Shown: positions 37,516 to 47,717 of the stretch, piece by piece
Layout of the letters: every line of letters begins with the position of its first letter
Position numbering within the stretch: the stretch's first letter is position 1
The notes under the pieces: model-generated
Database searches by the model: none
Seen by the model: the letters and a program-made list of their open reading frames with translations, nothing else
Told to the model about the DNA's origin: nothing
Translations under genes and position numbers: made by a program
DNA from: JAADJA01 sp963840975
GTDB lineage: Bacteria > Bacteroidota > Bacteroidia > Bacteroidales > JAADJA01
DNA length: 64,000 nt
Direction of reading: 5' to 3'
Assembly: GCA_963840975.1 (NCBI GenBank)
Contig: CAWJBC010000021.1
Span: 558,001-622,000 of the forward strand

Positions 37516-39140
37516 ATGAAAAAAGCAATCCTTTCATTCGCTGCAATTTTTGCTATCTCTTATTTTTGTTCTGCACAAACCATAATTCCTGCAGGAAACG
37601 TCAGCGGAACCTGGTCACTTACCGGCTCACCTTATCTCATTGAGGGTGCAATTATGATACCCGACGGCTCCACGCTTAACATTGAGCCTGGAGTTACTGT
37701 GGATTTTCAAGGCGCTTACAAACTATACGTTCAGGGTCGTTTGCTTGCCATTGGAACGGTTGCCGATACAATAACTTTTACTTCTGCCGACACCACCAAT
37801 GGATGGATAGGGATACAATTTGATAATACACCATCAACTAACGACACTTCCAAATTCTTTTATTGCAAATTGCAATTCAGCAAAGCTACCGGCAGTAGCG
37901 GAGCTTTTTATCTTGTTGGTTTCTCCAAAGCAATTATTTCCAACAGCCTCATCTCTAATTGTATATCAAATGCATATCCAGGTGGAGGAGGAATTCTTTG
38001 TTCCGGAAGCAGTCCGATCATTACCAATAATACTATTTCGCACAACACCTCAGCCTTTGGTGGTGGTGCTATCTGTTGTGAAAACGGACATCCCACAATT
38101 ACCAACAATATTATTTCGTACAACTCAACACCAGGCAGTGGCGGCGGAATTAATTGTTTTGGTATTTATAATGCCAGCAACGCGATTATTTCGAACAACA
38201 TCATTTCACACAATTCGGCTTCTAATGGTGGCGGAATTTCCAGTTTTAATAACAGCCCGATAATTACCAACAACTTCATATCAAACAATACGGCTTCTAA
38301 TGGTGGTGGAATTAGCTGCGGTAGCGACGGAACTCCGAATATTTCCAGCAATACAATTTCGAACAATACGGCATCTGAAAGTGGTGGTGGGATTTATTGT
38401 GATTACACTTACGCCAGCCCGGCTTTTACAAACAATACCGTTGTCAACAACAGTGCTGCAAAAGGAGGTGCATTGTCTTGTTTTTTGTACAGTAATGTTA
38501 GCCTTTACAACACAATTTTGTGGGGCAATACTGCCAGTACAAGCGGACCGCAGGTTTATTTAGATGATGAAAACAGTGACCCCGGTTTCTATTATTGCGA
38601 TGTACAGGGAGGCATAGCCGAAATTCGGTCTTAATTACGGCATCTTCTACACTGGTGTTTTTCATAATAATTTAGACACAATCCCTTTGTTCGTTTCGCC
38701 TTCAGCAGGAAGTGGCACAGAATTTAATGGAGTAACAAGCAATTGGTCTTTACAGGAAGCATCACCATGCATAAACACAGGTACACCCGATACGACGGGT
38801 CTCGGTTTAACGGTTTTTGATTTAGCCGGAAACCCACGCATAAAAGGTGGTTGCATTGATATGGGATGCATACGAATATCAGTCTCCTGATTTTATTAAT
38901 GAAGTCAGAAGCAATATTGCAATGGACATTTATCCCAATCCAGCACTCAATTCTATTACAATTGAAATTTCGAAAAATTCCGAAATAGAAATTTTAAATA
39001 TCAATGGACATATTGTAAAAACAATTTATAATTACGAGAAAAATTCAACCATTGATTTAAGAAATTTATCAGGTGGAGTCTATCTAATAAAAGCAAAAAC
39101 TGACAAAGGAATCGCTATAAAGAAATTTATAAAAGAGTAG
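37516..39140 (+). pseudogene. Secreted right-handed beta-helix protein with T9SS sorting domain, two frameshifts
   Basis: The start at 37516 gives a clean signal peptide (MKKAILSFAAIFAISYFCSA). Residues about 25-380 are a parallel beta-helix with repeated PIITNNTISHNTS / GGGISC-type coils, as in pectate-lyase-like or polymorphic outer-membrane-type repeats. The ending is a type A T9SS domain (MDIYPNPALNSITIEISKNS ... GGVYLIKAKTDKGIAIKKFI). Two extra bases break it: one near 38621 (restoring GIAEFGLNYGIFYTGVF) and one near 38866 (restoring GCIDMGAYEYQSPDF). The corrected gene is about 540 codons. It would be exported through T9SS and anchored or released at the surface; a polysaccharide or adhesion role is inference. 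Confidence 0.85.
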
Positions 39141-39275
39141 CAGACAAGAGCATAAAAGCATTTTCCATTCATTGGAAGGTAGGGGTTTGCATTGACAGAG
39201 AGGATATAACAAGGATGTTGCTAAAAGGTAATGTCTTCATTTCAGATTTTTCGGAACAGACACAATCATAAAAAA

Positions 39276-39297
39276 AGCCGGGCGAACCCGGCTCTTT
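39276..39297. terminator. Bidirectional rho-independent terminator
   Basis: AGCCGGG-CGAA-CCCGGCT (39276-39293) with flanking A and T runs lies between the convergent beta-helix and universal stress genes. Confidence 0.85.
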
Positions 39298-39300
39298 TTC

Positions 39301-40134
39301 TTATTTAAAGATCACCTCCCAATTGTACTTTCGGGGGTTGATGCACATCACCGGTATTTGCGAAGTGTTAAAAATCATTTCTTCATCGTAACTGCCAAGG
39401 ATGAATTTGGTAAAACTCTTATCCGGGTTGGTCATGATCATGATCATGTCGGTAACATTGGCAGTAGCATAATCAATTACGCTTTTCGAGAAATTACTTC
39501 CATCCGCCTTAGAGATCGAATATTTTACACCCTCTTTTTCAAAGTGATTGGTAATGATCTTAACGGCATCATTCAATTCCGGAGTGTCAATCTGGTAAAT
39601 GTGGATATGAGCGTCAAAGTTCTTTGCAATAAAACTTGCCCAGGTTGTTTTTTCCCAGGGACCTGCATCAGAAGTTATCGGCAACACTATCTTTTTGTAT
39701 CCTTCGGCGAAGGGTCGCTTTTGAACCACTACCACCGGAACCGGCGATGCAGTTACTACTTTCAGTGCAAAGCTGCCTGTTAATTTTTGCATTCCAACCT
39801 TGCCGTGCGTACCTAAGTACACAATGGATGCGCCCAGGTCCTTTGCCACCTCGCTGATGGTAGTAAAAATATCCCCTTCGATGGCGTGGGTCTCTGTTGT
39901 TACACCAAAATCGGCTTTTATTTTATCGGCTATGGTTTTCAGTTTTCCTGTAACTGAACCGGAATCTTCATGGCTTTTTTTAAGTTGCGCTTTTGTGTTT
40001 TTATCAATTACATGCAGCAGTGCAAGGTTATATTTCAGGTATCTGGCGGCTGCGGCAGCCTGATTCATTGCGTTTTCGCATACTTCCGAAAAATCAGTCG
40101 GAACCAGGATGATCTTATTCATTGTTGTGTCCAT
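39301..40134 (-). CDS. Tandem-domain universal stress protein
   Basis: A 277-residue protein with two UspA domains. The first (residues about 6-145) has IILVPTDFSEVCENAMNQAA and the nucleotide-loop region YLGTHGKVGMQKLTGSFALK; the second (about 150-275) begins YKKIVLPITSDAG and is more diverged, without a clear G-x2-G-x9-G-S/T loop. Usp proteins help survive stress by binding ATP or partner proteins. A start five codons further in (MNKIIL) is equally plausible. The gene reads toward the shared terminator. Confidence 0.9.
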   Translation of the reverse strand: MDTTMNKIILVPTDFSEVCENAMNQAAAAARYLKYNLALLHVIDKNTKAQLKKSHEDSGSVTGKLKTIADKIKADFGVTTETHAIEGDIFTTISEVAKDLGASIVYLGTHGKVGMQKLTGSFALKVVTASPVPVVVVQKRPFAEGYKKIVLPITSDAGPWEKTTWASFIAKNFDAHIHIYQIDTPELNDAVKIITNHFEKEGVKYSISKADGSNFSKSVIDYATANVTDMIMIMTNPDKSFTKFILGSYDEEMIFNTSQIPVMCINPRKYNWEVIFK

Positions 40135-40211
40135 AAATTTTTATTTTGGGGTACTCCTATATATTTGCAAACAAAAGTAAATATTTTTTGAAACGAAAAA
40201 TGAAGCGTGTG

Positions 40212-40799
40212 TTATTTTTTTAAACACAACAGCGTTTCCAGTTGACGGATATTATCCTGTTTTGCTTCTTCCCTCAGTTTAGTTGCCGAAGCTGTAAAAT
40301 ATCTGTGGTTTTTAATAAATCTCAATTGCACCTCATGCCACTCGCGTATAGTGGAAATTTTTCCCCGTAACTTCCATTCATACTGAAGTTTTTGTCCCGT
40401 AAAGAAAATATCGTCCCGACCCAGGTAATCCAGGTCGGCGTCGGCCATGATCATTTCAAGGTGGTTTTTAGGTGTTTGAGGGATTTCGGTGCATTTTATC
40501 AGCCCCTCAACAATTTGAATATCTTCTTCGGAATACTCATAACCGGGTAAAACCTCTCTCGCTATCTTTATCGAGGCATTCTCATGTCCATCATAAGTTT
40601 CGCAAAACCCCAGGTCGTGAAACAAGGCGCCGGTCTTCAGGAGCATCAGTTCATGCCCGTTCACATTCTCCATTGCAGCAAGCCTGCCAGCGGCATCCAA
40701 CACATCCAGCGTATGCTCGATGGAATGGTAGTAGAGTAGGGGACTCAGCTCCTTCCGGAGTTTCTCAATAACAAATCGTTTTACACCTTCAAAATCCAT
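40212..40799 (-). CDS. HD-domain phosphohydrolase
   Basis: A 195-residue HD-superfamily protein: the first metal-binding His is in YYHSIEHTLDVLDAAGRLAA and the HD pair in TGALFHDLGFCETYDGHENA, with a later Asp in MADADLDYLGRDD. It likely hydrolyses phosphate esters of nucleotides, but the substrate is unknown. It lies 59 bases downstream of the class III cyclase gene on the same strand, so a link to cyclic-nucleotide turnover is a possible but unproven reading. Confidence 0.88.
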   Translation of the reverse strand: MDFEGVKRFVIEKLRKELSPLLYYHSIEHTLDVLDAAGRLAAMENVNGHELMLLKTGALFHDLGFCETYDGHENASIKIAREVLPGYEYSEEDIQIVEGLIKCTEIPQTPKNHLEMIMADADLDYLGRDDIFFTGQKLQYEWKLRGKISTIREWHEVQLRFIKNHRYFTASATKLREEAKQDNIRQLETLLCLKK

Positions 40800-40858
40800 T
40801 TCATTGTATTATAAAAAATTGCAAAAGTAAATTAAACGTTTTACAGGTAATAAAGTTT

Positions 40859-42964
40859 TTAATTCCATGAAATCGTTTCAATTCCATCCCAGTCAACCGG
40901 TACGCCATTGGATATAAAATTCCTGCACCGTCCGATGTAAATCTCCGCCGTCCGGTCGTGGTTATTGATCGCCAAAACCTCTTCAAATACCTTCAGCGCT
41001 TCGCTGAAATGTTGGGCTTTATAAAGGTTAACTGCTTTTGTGAAAGCGTCTTTGGTTTTCAGTTTGAGTTGGCGAATGTCGTCAGGATCGCCATCAATGA
41101 TCTCGAAAATATACACTGCTTCCGATTTTCCTTTCACTTTTACGATGTCGAGAAAACGATAATGATAATGCGATGGATTGTTCAGGCTGATGAGTGTATC
41201 CTGGCTGATGATGATTGCGCTGCCGTATATTTTGGTAAGCCCTTCAAGCCTGGCGGCAAGGTTGACGGCATCTGAAATCACTGTGCTGTCCATCCTGCCC
41301 TCTCCACCGACTATCCCCAGCATCAGCGAACCACTGTGAATCCCGATTCCGCTTTCAACTATTGGTTTGTCGAACTGGTCCATCACCTGGTTGAACTGCG
41401 AAAGTTTGATCCTCATCTCGATCGCTGCATTGATTGCATCTTCGGCATTCATCCCGAACAACGCCATGATGGAGTCGCCGATGTATTTGTCAATAAAACC
41501 GTTATTGTTCCTGATCACCGGTTCCATATAGCCCAGGTAATAATTGATAAAATCAAAGTTTTCCTTGGGTGTCATCTGTTCCGAAATCTCAGTGAAGGAT
41601 CTTATATCGCTGAACATAACCGTCATTTCCTTCTGAACCTGATCGCCCAGTTTAATATCCACATAGCTTTCCTTACCTAAAAAATCGAGAAATTGTTTGG
41701 GTACAAAGCGTGAATAAGCTTCGGTCATATTTGAAATATTCTGAATATACTCGCCGAGTTTATGGGTCATGTCGTTGTAGCCTTCGGTCAGTTCGCCAAT
41801 CTCGTCGTTGGTTCTTACTATCCCGAAATTATTCAGTTCGCCCCGTCCGGTTTTTCGCATATTATCCAGCAATTCCTTAACAGGGTGAACGATGTCCTGC
41901 GTGGTCCATTTCACAAAAAAGATGATGTAAATAAATACGATGAAAATACTTCCGTAAATACCGATAAACATTACAAAACTGTTGATTGCATTGATGTAAA
42001 ACATTGACGATGGCGCTTTGAAGACACCGTTATCATCAGTAAAGATATCGTTGAACAAGCTGTAATCGCCAAAAAGTATCTTTTTCTGTTCATCATTGTA
42101 AGTTAATATTTTCAGTTCATCAAGGTAGGTAATGCTCAGGAAAAGATAGAGAATTACGATGGTTAACGGGAGCAGGGTGGTTACCATCGCCGATATGATC
42201 ATGCGGTTCCTGATCCTTCCAACTTTCAGGTTGAATATCCTTTTGCGCAGTTCTTCTTCCGTAAAAATGTAATGGATATAACGAATGTGCACCCTGTGTT
42301 TTTCCCAGTAATAAATAAATATCAGCGAAAGGATGGAAGCGATAAGCGAGATAAAAAAGAAATTGACAAAACGGCTTCTTTCTATCTCTGTTGTAACCTC
42401 ATTGCTGATGTATAAAGCATAAAACATATAAATATGCACGATGATAAACGTAATGCCGATTATACCCGCATTGATCAGCGGAGATTTGAGCAGGAACCGT
42501 TTGCAAAACTTAAATAGTTTGGGCGAAACCTGCCTTCCTTTTCTGATCCGTGAAAAGTATCGTTTGAAAGGCAGGTTGAAAATAAATCCCAGAAAAAAAC
42601 TGATGAGTAAAAGGTTGAAAAGCAGATTGAATGAACGGCTTATCTGGCGGCTTTCACCGGTATCGGGTTCCAGTCCCTCACCCTCGATTGTAATACCTTT
42701 ACTTGGACTGATGTTGATCTGTTTGTTTTGGACGCTATCTGTTGCCTGCCCGGTCGCATTTCCTGCATTATCTTTAAGAGAATCCGTTATAGCCAACATA
42801 CTTTTCGGTTGGACTATAGCTTTTTTCACGGTATCACTTATCCTGCCAAGCGTGTCGAAGGGAATTTCCGGGAAATTACGGCGGATTATTTTATCTTCAT
42901 TGAATTTAGGGGCGTATTTGATGTACAGGATGAGGATAAAAGGGAGTACAAGACCATAATACAA
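40859..42964 (-). CDS. Membrane class III adenylate/guanylate cyclase with HAMP and TPR
   Basis: A 701-residue protein with several membrane helices (about 1-15, 105-125, 160-185, 205-225, 255-280, 335-360), a HAMP-like linker (VKELLDNMRKTGRGELNNFG), and a class III cyclase catalytic domain (about 435-600). The two metal aspartates are Asp453 in MFSDIRSFTEIS and Asp497 in YIGDSIMALFG; the base-recognition strand is VISDAVNLAARLEGLTKIYG. TPR repeats close the protein. It should make cAMP or cGMP in response to an envelope signal. The only start available in frame appears to be TTG at 42964, just after a stop. Confidence 0.9.
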   Translation of the reverse strand: MYYGLVLPFILILYIKYAPKFNEDKIIRRNFPEIPFDTLGRISDTVKKAIVQPKSMLAITDSLKDNAGNATGQATDSVQNKQINISPSKGITIEGEGLEPDTGESRQISRSFNLLFNLLLISFFLGFIFNLPFKRYFSRIRKGRQVSPKLFKFCKRFLLKSPLINAGIIGITFIIVHIYMFYALYISNEVTTEIERSRFVNFFFISLIASILSLIFIYYWEKHRVHIRYIHYIFTEEELRKRIFNLKVGRIRNRMIISAMVTTLLPLTIVILYLFLSITYLDELKILTYNDEQKKILFGDYSLFNDIFTDDNGVFKAPSSMFYINAINSFVMFIGIYGSIFIVFIYIIFFVKWTTQDIVHPVKELLDNMRKTGRGELNNFGIVRTNDEIGELTEGYNDMTHKLGEYIQNISNMTEAYSRFVPKQFLDFLGKESYVDIKLGDQVQKEMTVMFSDIRSFTEISEQMTPKENFDFINYYLGYMEPVIRNNNGFIDKYIGDSIMALFGMNAEDAINAAIEMRIKLSQFNQVMDQFDKPIVESGIGIHSGSLMLGIVGGEGRMDSTVISDAVNLAARLEGLTKIYGSAIIISQDTLISLNNPSHYHYRFLDIVKVKGKSEAVYIFEIIDGDPDDIRQLKLKTKDAFTKAVNLYKAQHFSEALKVFEEVLAINNHDRTAEIYIGRCRNFISNGVPVDWDGIETISWN

Positions 42965-43255
42965 GTGTTATGGATGAAAGGTAAATCCTTAATCCATGAA
43001 AGCGAGGCACTTTTTTTACAGGTTTGATACCCATCCTTCAAAATTTATTCAAAGAAACTAAATTTTTTAATTGGATGCACCCGATTACTGAATACAATTT
43101 TCTTAAAAATACTTCGCTTTATTGTTCACTGCTAATTATTGCGAGATTTTTTCAAAAGTTGACCCTGTCAAGAAGGTTTGCATTAATTATTTATTTTTGA
43201 GGTTTGGGAGCAGACTCAAAATCTGGAATGACAATGTTGTTTAAACAAAGGACTT

Positions 43256-43768
43256 ATGATGAAATTCAGGGAATTGCATGTTAATAAAATACAGGACAAT
43301 GTATTTGACCTGATCGGCGGGCAATGGATGCTGATCACCGCCGGGACAAAGGATAACTTCAATACCATGACCGCATCGTGGGGCGGACTTGGCTTTCTCT
43401 GGAATATGCCAGTGGCATTTATATTTATCCGACCTCAGCGGTTTACTTTTCAGTTTGTTGAATCAAATCCTTTTTTCACGCTCACTTTTTTTGATGCAAA
43501 GTATAAAAACATCCTCAATTATTGCGGTTCGCATTCAGGCAAAGATGTTGACAAAATAAAAGAGTGCGGGATGACACCGCTGATTACTGAAGAAGGTAAT
43601 GTCTATTTTGAAGAGGCAAAAATGGTTCTTGAATGTTCAAAACTTTATCATGGCGATATTGATCCACGCAACTTTGCTGATGCAAAGATTCAGCGGAACT
43701 ATCCGAATCATGATTATCACCGGATGTACATCGGGAAGATTAACAGGTGCCAGGAAAAAATTAAATAA
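43256..43768 (+). CDS. Flavin reductase-like FMN-binding split-barrel protein
   Basis: A 170-residue protein of the flavin reductase-like family: WMLITAGTKDNFNTMTASWG, then the FMN-contacting region FIFIRPQRFTFQFVESNPFF, then LNYCGSHSGKDVDKIKECGM. It probably reduces or binds flavin; members in anaerobic Bacteroidota are uncharacterised. The start may be the second methionine (43259). It is 65 bases upstream of the DUF6913 gene on the same strand. Confidence 0.88.
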   Translation: MMKFRELHVNKIQDNVFDLIGGQWMLITAGTKDNFNTMTASWGGLGFLWNMPVAFIFIRPQRFTFQFVESNPFFTLTFFDAKYKNILNYCGSHSGKDVDKIKECGMTPLITEEGNVYFEEAKMVLECSKLYHGDIDPRNFADAKIQRNYPNHDYHRMYIGKINRCQEKIK

Positions 43769-43833
43769 AACTTTTTTATCAACAATTGAGTATAATATAT
43801 TAATTTTGAATGTTTAATCCCGGATAATTTATT

Positions 43834-44406
43834 ATGGGTGGTATAATAGAAAATATCAAACGGTCAGCAGCCAACTATGTCCTTCGTAAGAAACTGGGCA
43901 AGATGAACCGTGATAAAAAGATGGTGAACCTGCATAATGCACGCACCATAGGTATCATTTACAATGTAAATAGCCAAACCACTTTTCAAATCGTTAAAAC
44001 ACTGGTAAAAGATCTTACTTCGCGTCAGCGGCAGGTGATGGCTATTGGTTTTGTGAACCGAAAATCCATTCCAAACTATTGCATCGCTGCCAACTCAGGC
44101 TACCATTTTAACCTCCGCGATTTAAACTGGTATGGCGCTCCTAAGAATGATTATGTTCATGAATTCATCAATAAGGAATTTGATATTCTGATTGACCTGA
44201 GCCTTGACGACCTTTTTATTTTCAAATACATTGCAGGTTTGTCGCGATCGAAGTTTAAAGTGGGTCGCCACAACGATGCCCACCTCGATTGCTTCGATCT
44301 TTTAATTAAAATGGAACCCAATGTCAGCCTCGAAGCGCTGATCGAGCAGATCATCCATTACCTTGTCGTACTGAAATCTCCTGAACAAAAAGCAGCTTCT
44401 GGTTAA
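43834..44406 (+). CDS. DUF6913-type conserved hypothetical protein
   Basis: A 190-residue soluble protein. Its first third is basic (NYVLRKKLGKMNRDKKMVNL), followed by an alpha/beta-like part (TIGIIYNVNSQTTFQIVKTL; FDILIDLSLDDLFIFKYIAG) and a terminal helix. I associate this pattern with DUF6913, a family found mostly in Bacteroidales, by memory rather than by search. No catalytic motif is evident. Confidence 0.65.
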   Translation: MGGIIENIKRSAANYVLRKKLGKMNRDKKMVNLHNARTIGIIYNVNSQTTFQIVKTLVKDLTSRQRQVMAIGFVNRKSIPNYCIAANSGYHFNLRDLNWYGAPKNDYVHEFINKEFDILIDLSLDDLFIFKYIAGLSRSKFKVGRHNDAHLDCFDLLIKMEPNVSLEALIEQIIHYLVVLKSPEQKAASG

Positions 44407-44534
44407 GAGTCTTGCATCTCCAAACAGCTTTTTATAATTCATTCCACAGGCAACCTTTTACAGGTTAGCGCTGTCAAATCAGCAAAAAAATAAAGTCATA
44501 TTTCTTTTATTGAATCAGTTAAAATTCGTTTAAA

Positions 44535-47116
44535 ATGAGAGTTGGGAAAATTTACGCGGCTATAATTGTTTTGTTTACAATTGTTTCAATTGTTGCTTCA
44601 GGTCAGACAAGGAATGATCTTCTTTCACAGTTGTTTAAGGAAAGGAAAGAACTCTATTTTAAATTTGAAATCAACACGCCAAAAGAACTAATGTCCCTTA
44701 CCCATCTCATCTCTTTGGACAACGTTAAGGGCACCACGGTTTTTGCTTATGCCAATCAAAAAGAATTTTCGGATTTTCTTGATTTGGGTTATAGTTATGA
44801 ACCGCTCACTCCCCCAAGTATGCTGATCATCCCCGAAATGAGGGAATCGGTTACCGTTAAAGGAATTACCGATTGGGATTTTTACCCTACCTACCAGGCT
44901 TATGTTGACATGATGTACCAGTTCCAGACTAGATTACCCTGATTTGTGCCAGGTGGTCAGCATTGGGCAATCTGTAGAGGGCCGCCAACTTCTGTTTGCA
45001 AGGATTTCGGATAATGTGAGTCAGGAAGAAGGGGAACCTCAGTTTTTGTACACCGGAACCATTCACGGCGACGAGACAACCGGTTTTATACTATTATTGC
45101 GTTTGATAGATTATCTTTTGACGAATTATGGTAGCGACCCGCGCATAACCGGCATGGTGAATGGTCTTGACATCTGGATCAATCCTGCATCTAACCCCGA
45201 TGGCACTTACCATGGCGGAAACAATTCGGTGTATGGAGCAACCCGTTACAATGCCAATGGTGTTGATATGAACAGAAATTATCCTGATCCTCAGGCGGGC
45301 CCGCATCCCGATGGCAATGCGTGGCAACCGGAAACAATTTTATTCATGAACTTTGCCGAGAGCCATCATTTCGTCAGCTCTGTAAATACTCACGGCGGCA
45401 CCGAAGTGTGCAATTATCCCTGGGATACCTGGTCGAACTTTCATGCTGATGATCAGTGGTGGCAATATGTGTGTCACGAATATGCCGATACGGCGCAAGC
45501 CCATTCGCCATCGAACTATATGAATGAATATGATGATGGAATTACAAACGGCTATGCCTGGTACACCATCACCGGCGGACGACAGGATTATATGACCTAT
45601 TTTCATCAGTGCCGTGAATTTACACTTGAATTGTCCGATACAAAGCTTCTGCCTGCCAGTCAATTACCCGCACTTTGGGAATACAACTACCGCTCCCTGC
45701 TGAATTATATGGAGCAGACAATGTTCGGGATTAGCGGAACGGTAACGGATGCAAATACAGGAAATCCCGTTAAGGCTGAAATTTATATAGCCAGTCATGA
45801 CGAAGACAGTTCATGGGTTTATTCCAGCATGACCACCGGAAAATATTTCAGGCTGATCCATGCCGGGACTTACGACCTTACTTTCAGTGCTCCGGGATAT
45901 TATCCCCAAACCATTCAGAATGTCATTGTGGTCAACCGCCAGTTAACAACTTTGAATGTTCAGTTAAGCTCAGGAACGCTGATTGCAGATTTTACAGCAA
46001 GCGCCACCAATATCCCTGTGGGTTCTGCCATCAGTTTTACCGATCTCTCCTTTCGGAAGTCCGGTAAGCTGGCAATGGACTTTTGAAGGAGCTACTCCTT
46101 CGTCCTCCTCAGTTCAAAACCCTACCAATATTTTATATCCAACAGAAGGAACTTATGATGTTTCACTTACAGTTTCTGATGGAACTGACACCCAAACAAT
46201 CACCAAGCAAAATTACATCACCGCCAGCGTTGAATTCGTTATGCAAAATACTACCATTACCACCTGCAATGGTGTTTTCTATGATTCAGGCGGCGCCTCC
46301 TCAGGTTACCAAAACAATGAAAATTATACTATGGTGTTTATGCCCGGTCAGTCCGGGGCTAAAATCGAATGCCAGTTTACATCATTCAGTATTGAAGAAG
46401 AACCCGATTGCGATTACGACTGGTTAAAAATTTACAACGGTCCAAATGCCTCATCTCCTTTGATAGGAACCTATTGCGGAAACAATTCACCGGGAACGGT
46501 GACGGCTACCAACACACAGGGTGCACTTACTTTTGTATTCTATTCTGATGGGTCGGTAACCAATAGCGGCTGGGCAGCGAATGTTAGTTGTGCCGGGATT
46601 GTCCTTCCTCCTGTTGCTGATTTTATAGCGGATGAAACAAGCATACTGGAAGGAGAAACTGTTCATTTCACAGATGTATCTGTTAATGAACCATCATCAT
46701 GGTCATGGACTTTTGAAGGAGGAACACCCTCAGCATCTACGCTCGAAAACCCTGTGGTTGTATATGATCTGGAAGGCGTTTATGATGTTACACTTACTGT
46801 GACCAATGAGGGCGGAACCAATACCCTGACGAAACAGGAATATATAACGGTTTATCACTTAACCGGGCAGAAGGAAAACCTGGCGGGTCAAATCACTTTG
46901 TTCCCCAACCCTGCTAAGGATGCACTGAAAATCCATTCACCTGAAATCATTCAAACTGTATCAATCGTCAATATTCTTGGTTCTGTTGAACTCGAAAACA
47001 CTCCTAACGCATACTCCTGCAATCTCAATCTGTCGGGCTTTGATGCCGGTATTTACTTTGTCAGGATACAAACCGGAAATGGAGCGATTACCAAAAAGCT
47101 GCAAGTGAGGAAGTAG
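44535..47116 (+). pseudogene. Secreted M14 zinc carboxypeptidase with PKD, CUB and T9SS domains, two frameshifts
   Basis: The start carries a signal peptide (KIYAAIIVLFTIVSIVASGQ). An N-terminal propeptide leads into an M14 domain with zinc ligands in GTIHGDETTGF and NTHGGTEVC and the catalytic Glu in CREFTLELSD. A CarboxypepD_reg-like domain (GISGTVTDANTGNPVKAEIY), PKD 1, a CUB domain (CDYDWLKIYNGPNASSPLIG), PKD 2 and a T9SS type A domain (LFPNPAKDALKIHSPE) follow. Extra bases near 44931 (restoring FQTDYPDLCQVVS) and in the T run near 46051 (restoring DLSFGSPVSWQW) split it into three frames. The corrected protein, about 860 residues, is a secreted digestive or surface carboxypeptidase. Confidence 0.9.
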
Positions 47117-47163
47117 GCTGAGGCTGAGGCTGAGGCTAAGGCTAAGGCTGAGGCTAAGGCTAA
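47116..47163 (+). repeat. Hexamer tandem repeat (GGCTGA/GGCTAA) x8
   Basis: Eight perfect-length units of GGCTRA begin at the last base of the carboxypeptidase stop codon. The pattern is A-A-A-B-B-A-B-B, with A = GGCTGA and B = GGCTAA. Confidence 0.9.
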
Positions 47164-47216
47164 GGGAGGAGGTTAGCTTTTGTTCTTTGCTTTTGCCCAC
47201 TGTGGACTGTTTTGTG

Positions 47217-47237
47217 TTCTGAGTTCTGAGTTCTGAG
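47217..47237 (+). repeat. Heptamer tandem repeat TTCTGAG x3
   Basis: Three exact copies of TTCTGAG, about 55 bases after the hexamer array. Confidence 0.75.
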
Positions 47238-47717
47238 TTCCGTTTTGCCGACTTCCTATTGTTCTCAGTTGTCTACTGCCGAATTTGTTCTGCCACTTTC
47301 TCTACTCCTGCCGCTGCTACTATAATTTCTACCAATCCTTACCCATGCTATGTACTTTTCCACCCTGTTAATTTCCCGGTAATAAAAAAATATTTGACCA
47401 CGCATTTATTTCTGGAAGAAGTTAATAAATTTGCTGGTATGGATGGATTGTATACTTAATAATTAGCCTGAGCATACAAAGAGGTAGGGTTTAAAAACAG
47501 AAGTGAATAGATAATCGAACTTTTAGTGCGGAAATAAAAAAGCTTTAAGAACAAGTTTAAAAAAGACTAAAACACCGAACTAAGTGCCCGCCCCCAGATA
47601 GTTTTTCTGCAACAATAAAAAAAGAGAACAGAAAAACTATACAAAAGGATTGACACCGAAACCCGGACAATCTGGAAAATATCATAAGTTTCTTTTAATA
47701 CTAAAAAATTAAGCAAA
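47238..47717. other. Intergenic region without recognisable gene
   Basis: About 480 bases, increasingly AT-rich toward the RCC1 gene. An open frame at 47259-47459 has no signal, domain or sensible composition and was not accepted. Confidence 0.5.

Noticed and set aside
19389..46086. Programmed +1 frameshifting as an explanation of the split genes
   Set aside because: The sites share no slippery heptamer, stop context or structure, and include a housekeeping gene; base-call insertion is simpler.
46961..47200. Minus-strand frame encoding a Ser-Leu run
   Set aside because: It arises from translating the hexamer tandem repeat and opposes the end of the carboxypeptidase gene.
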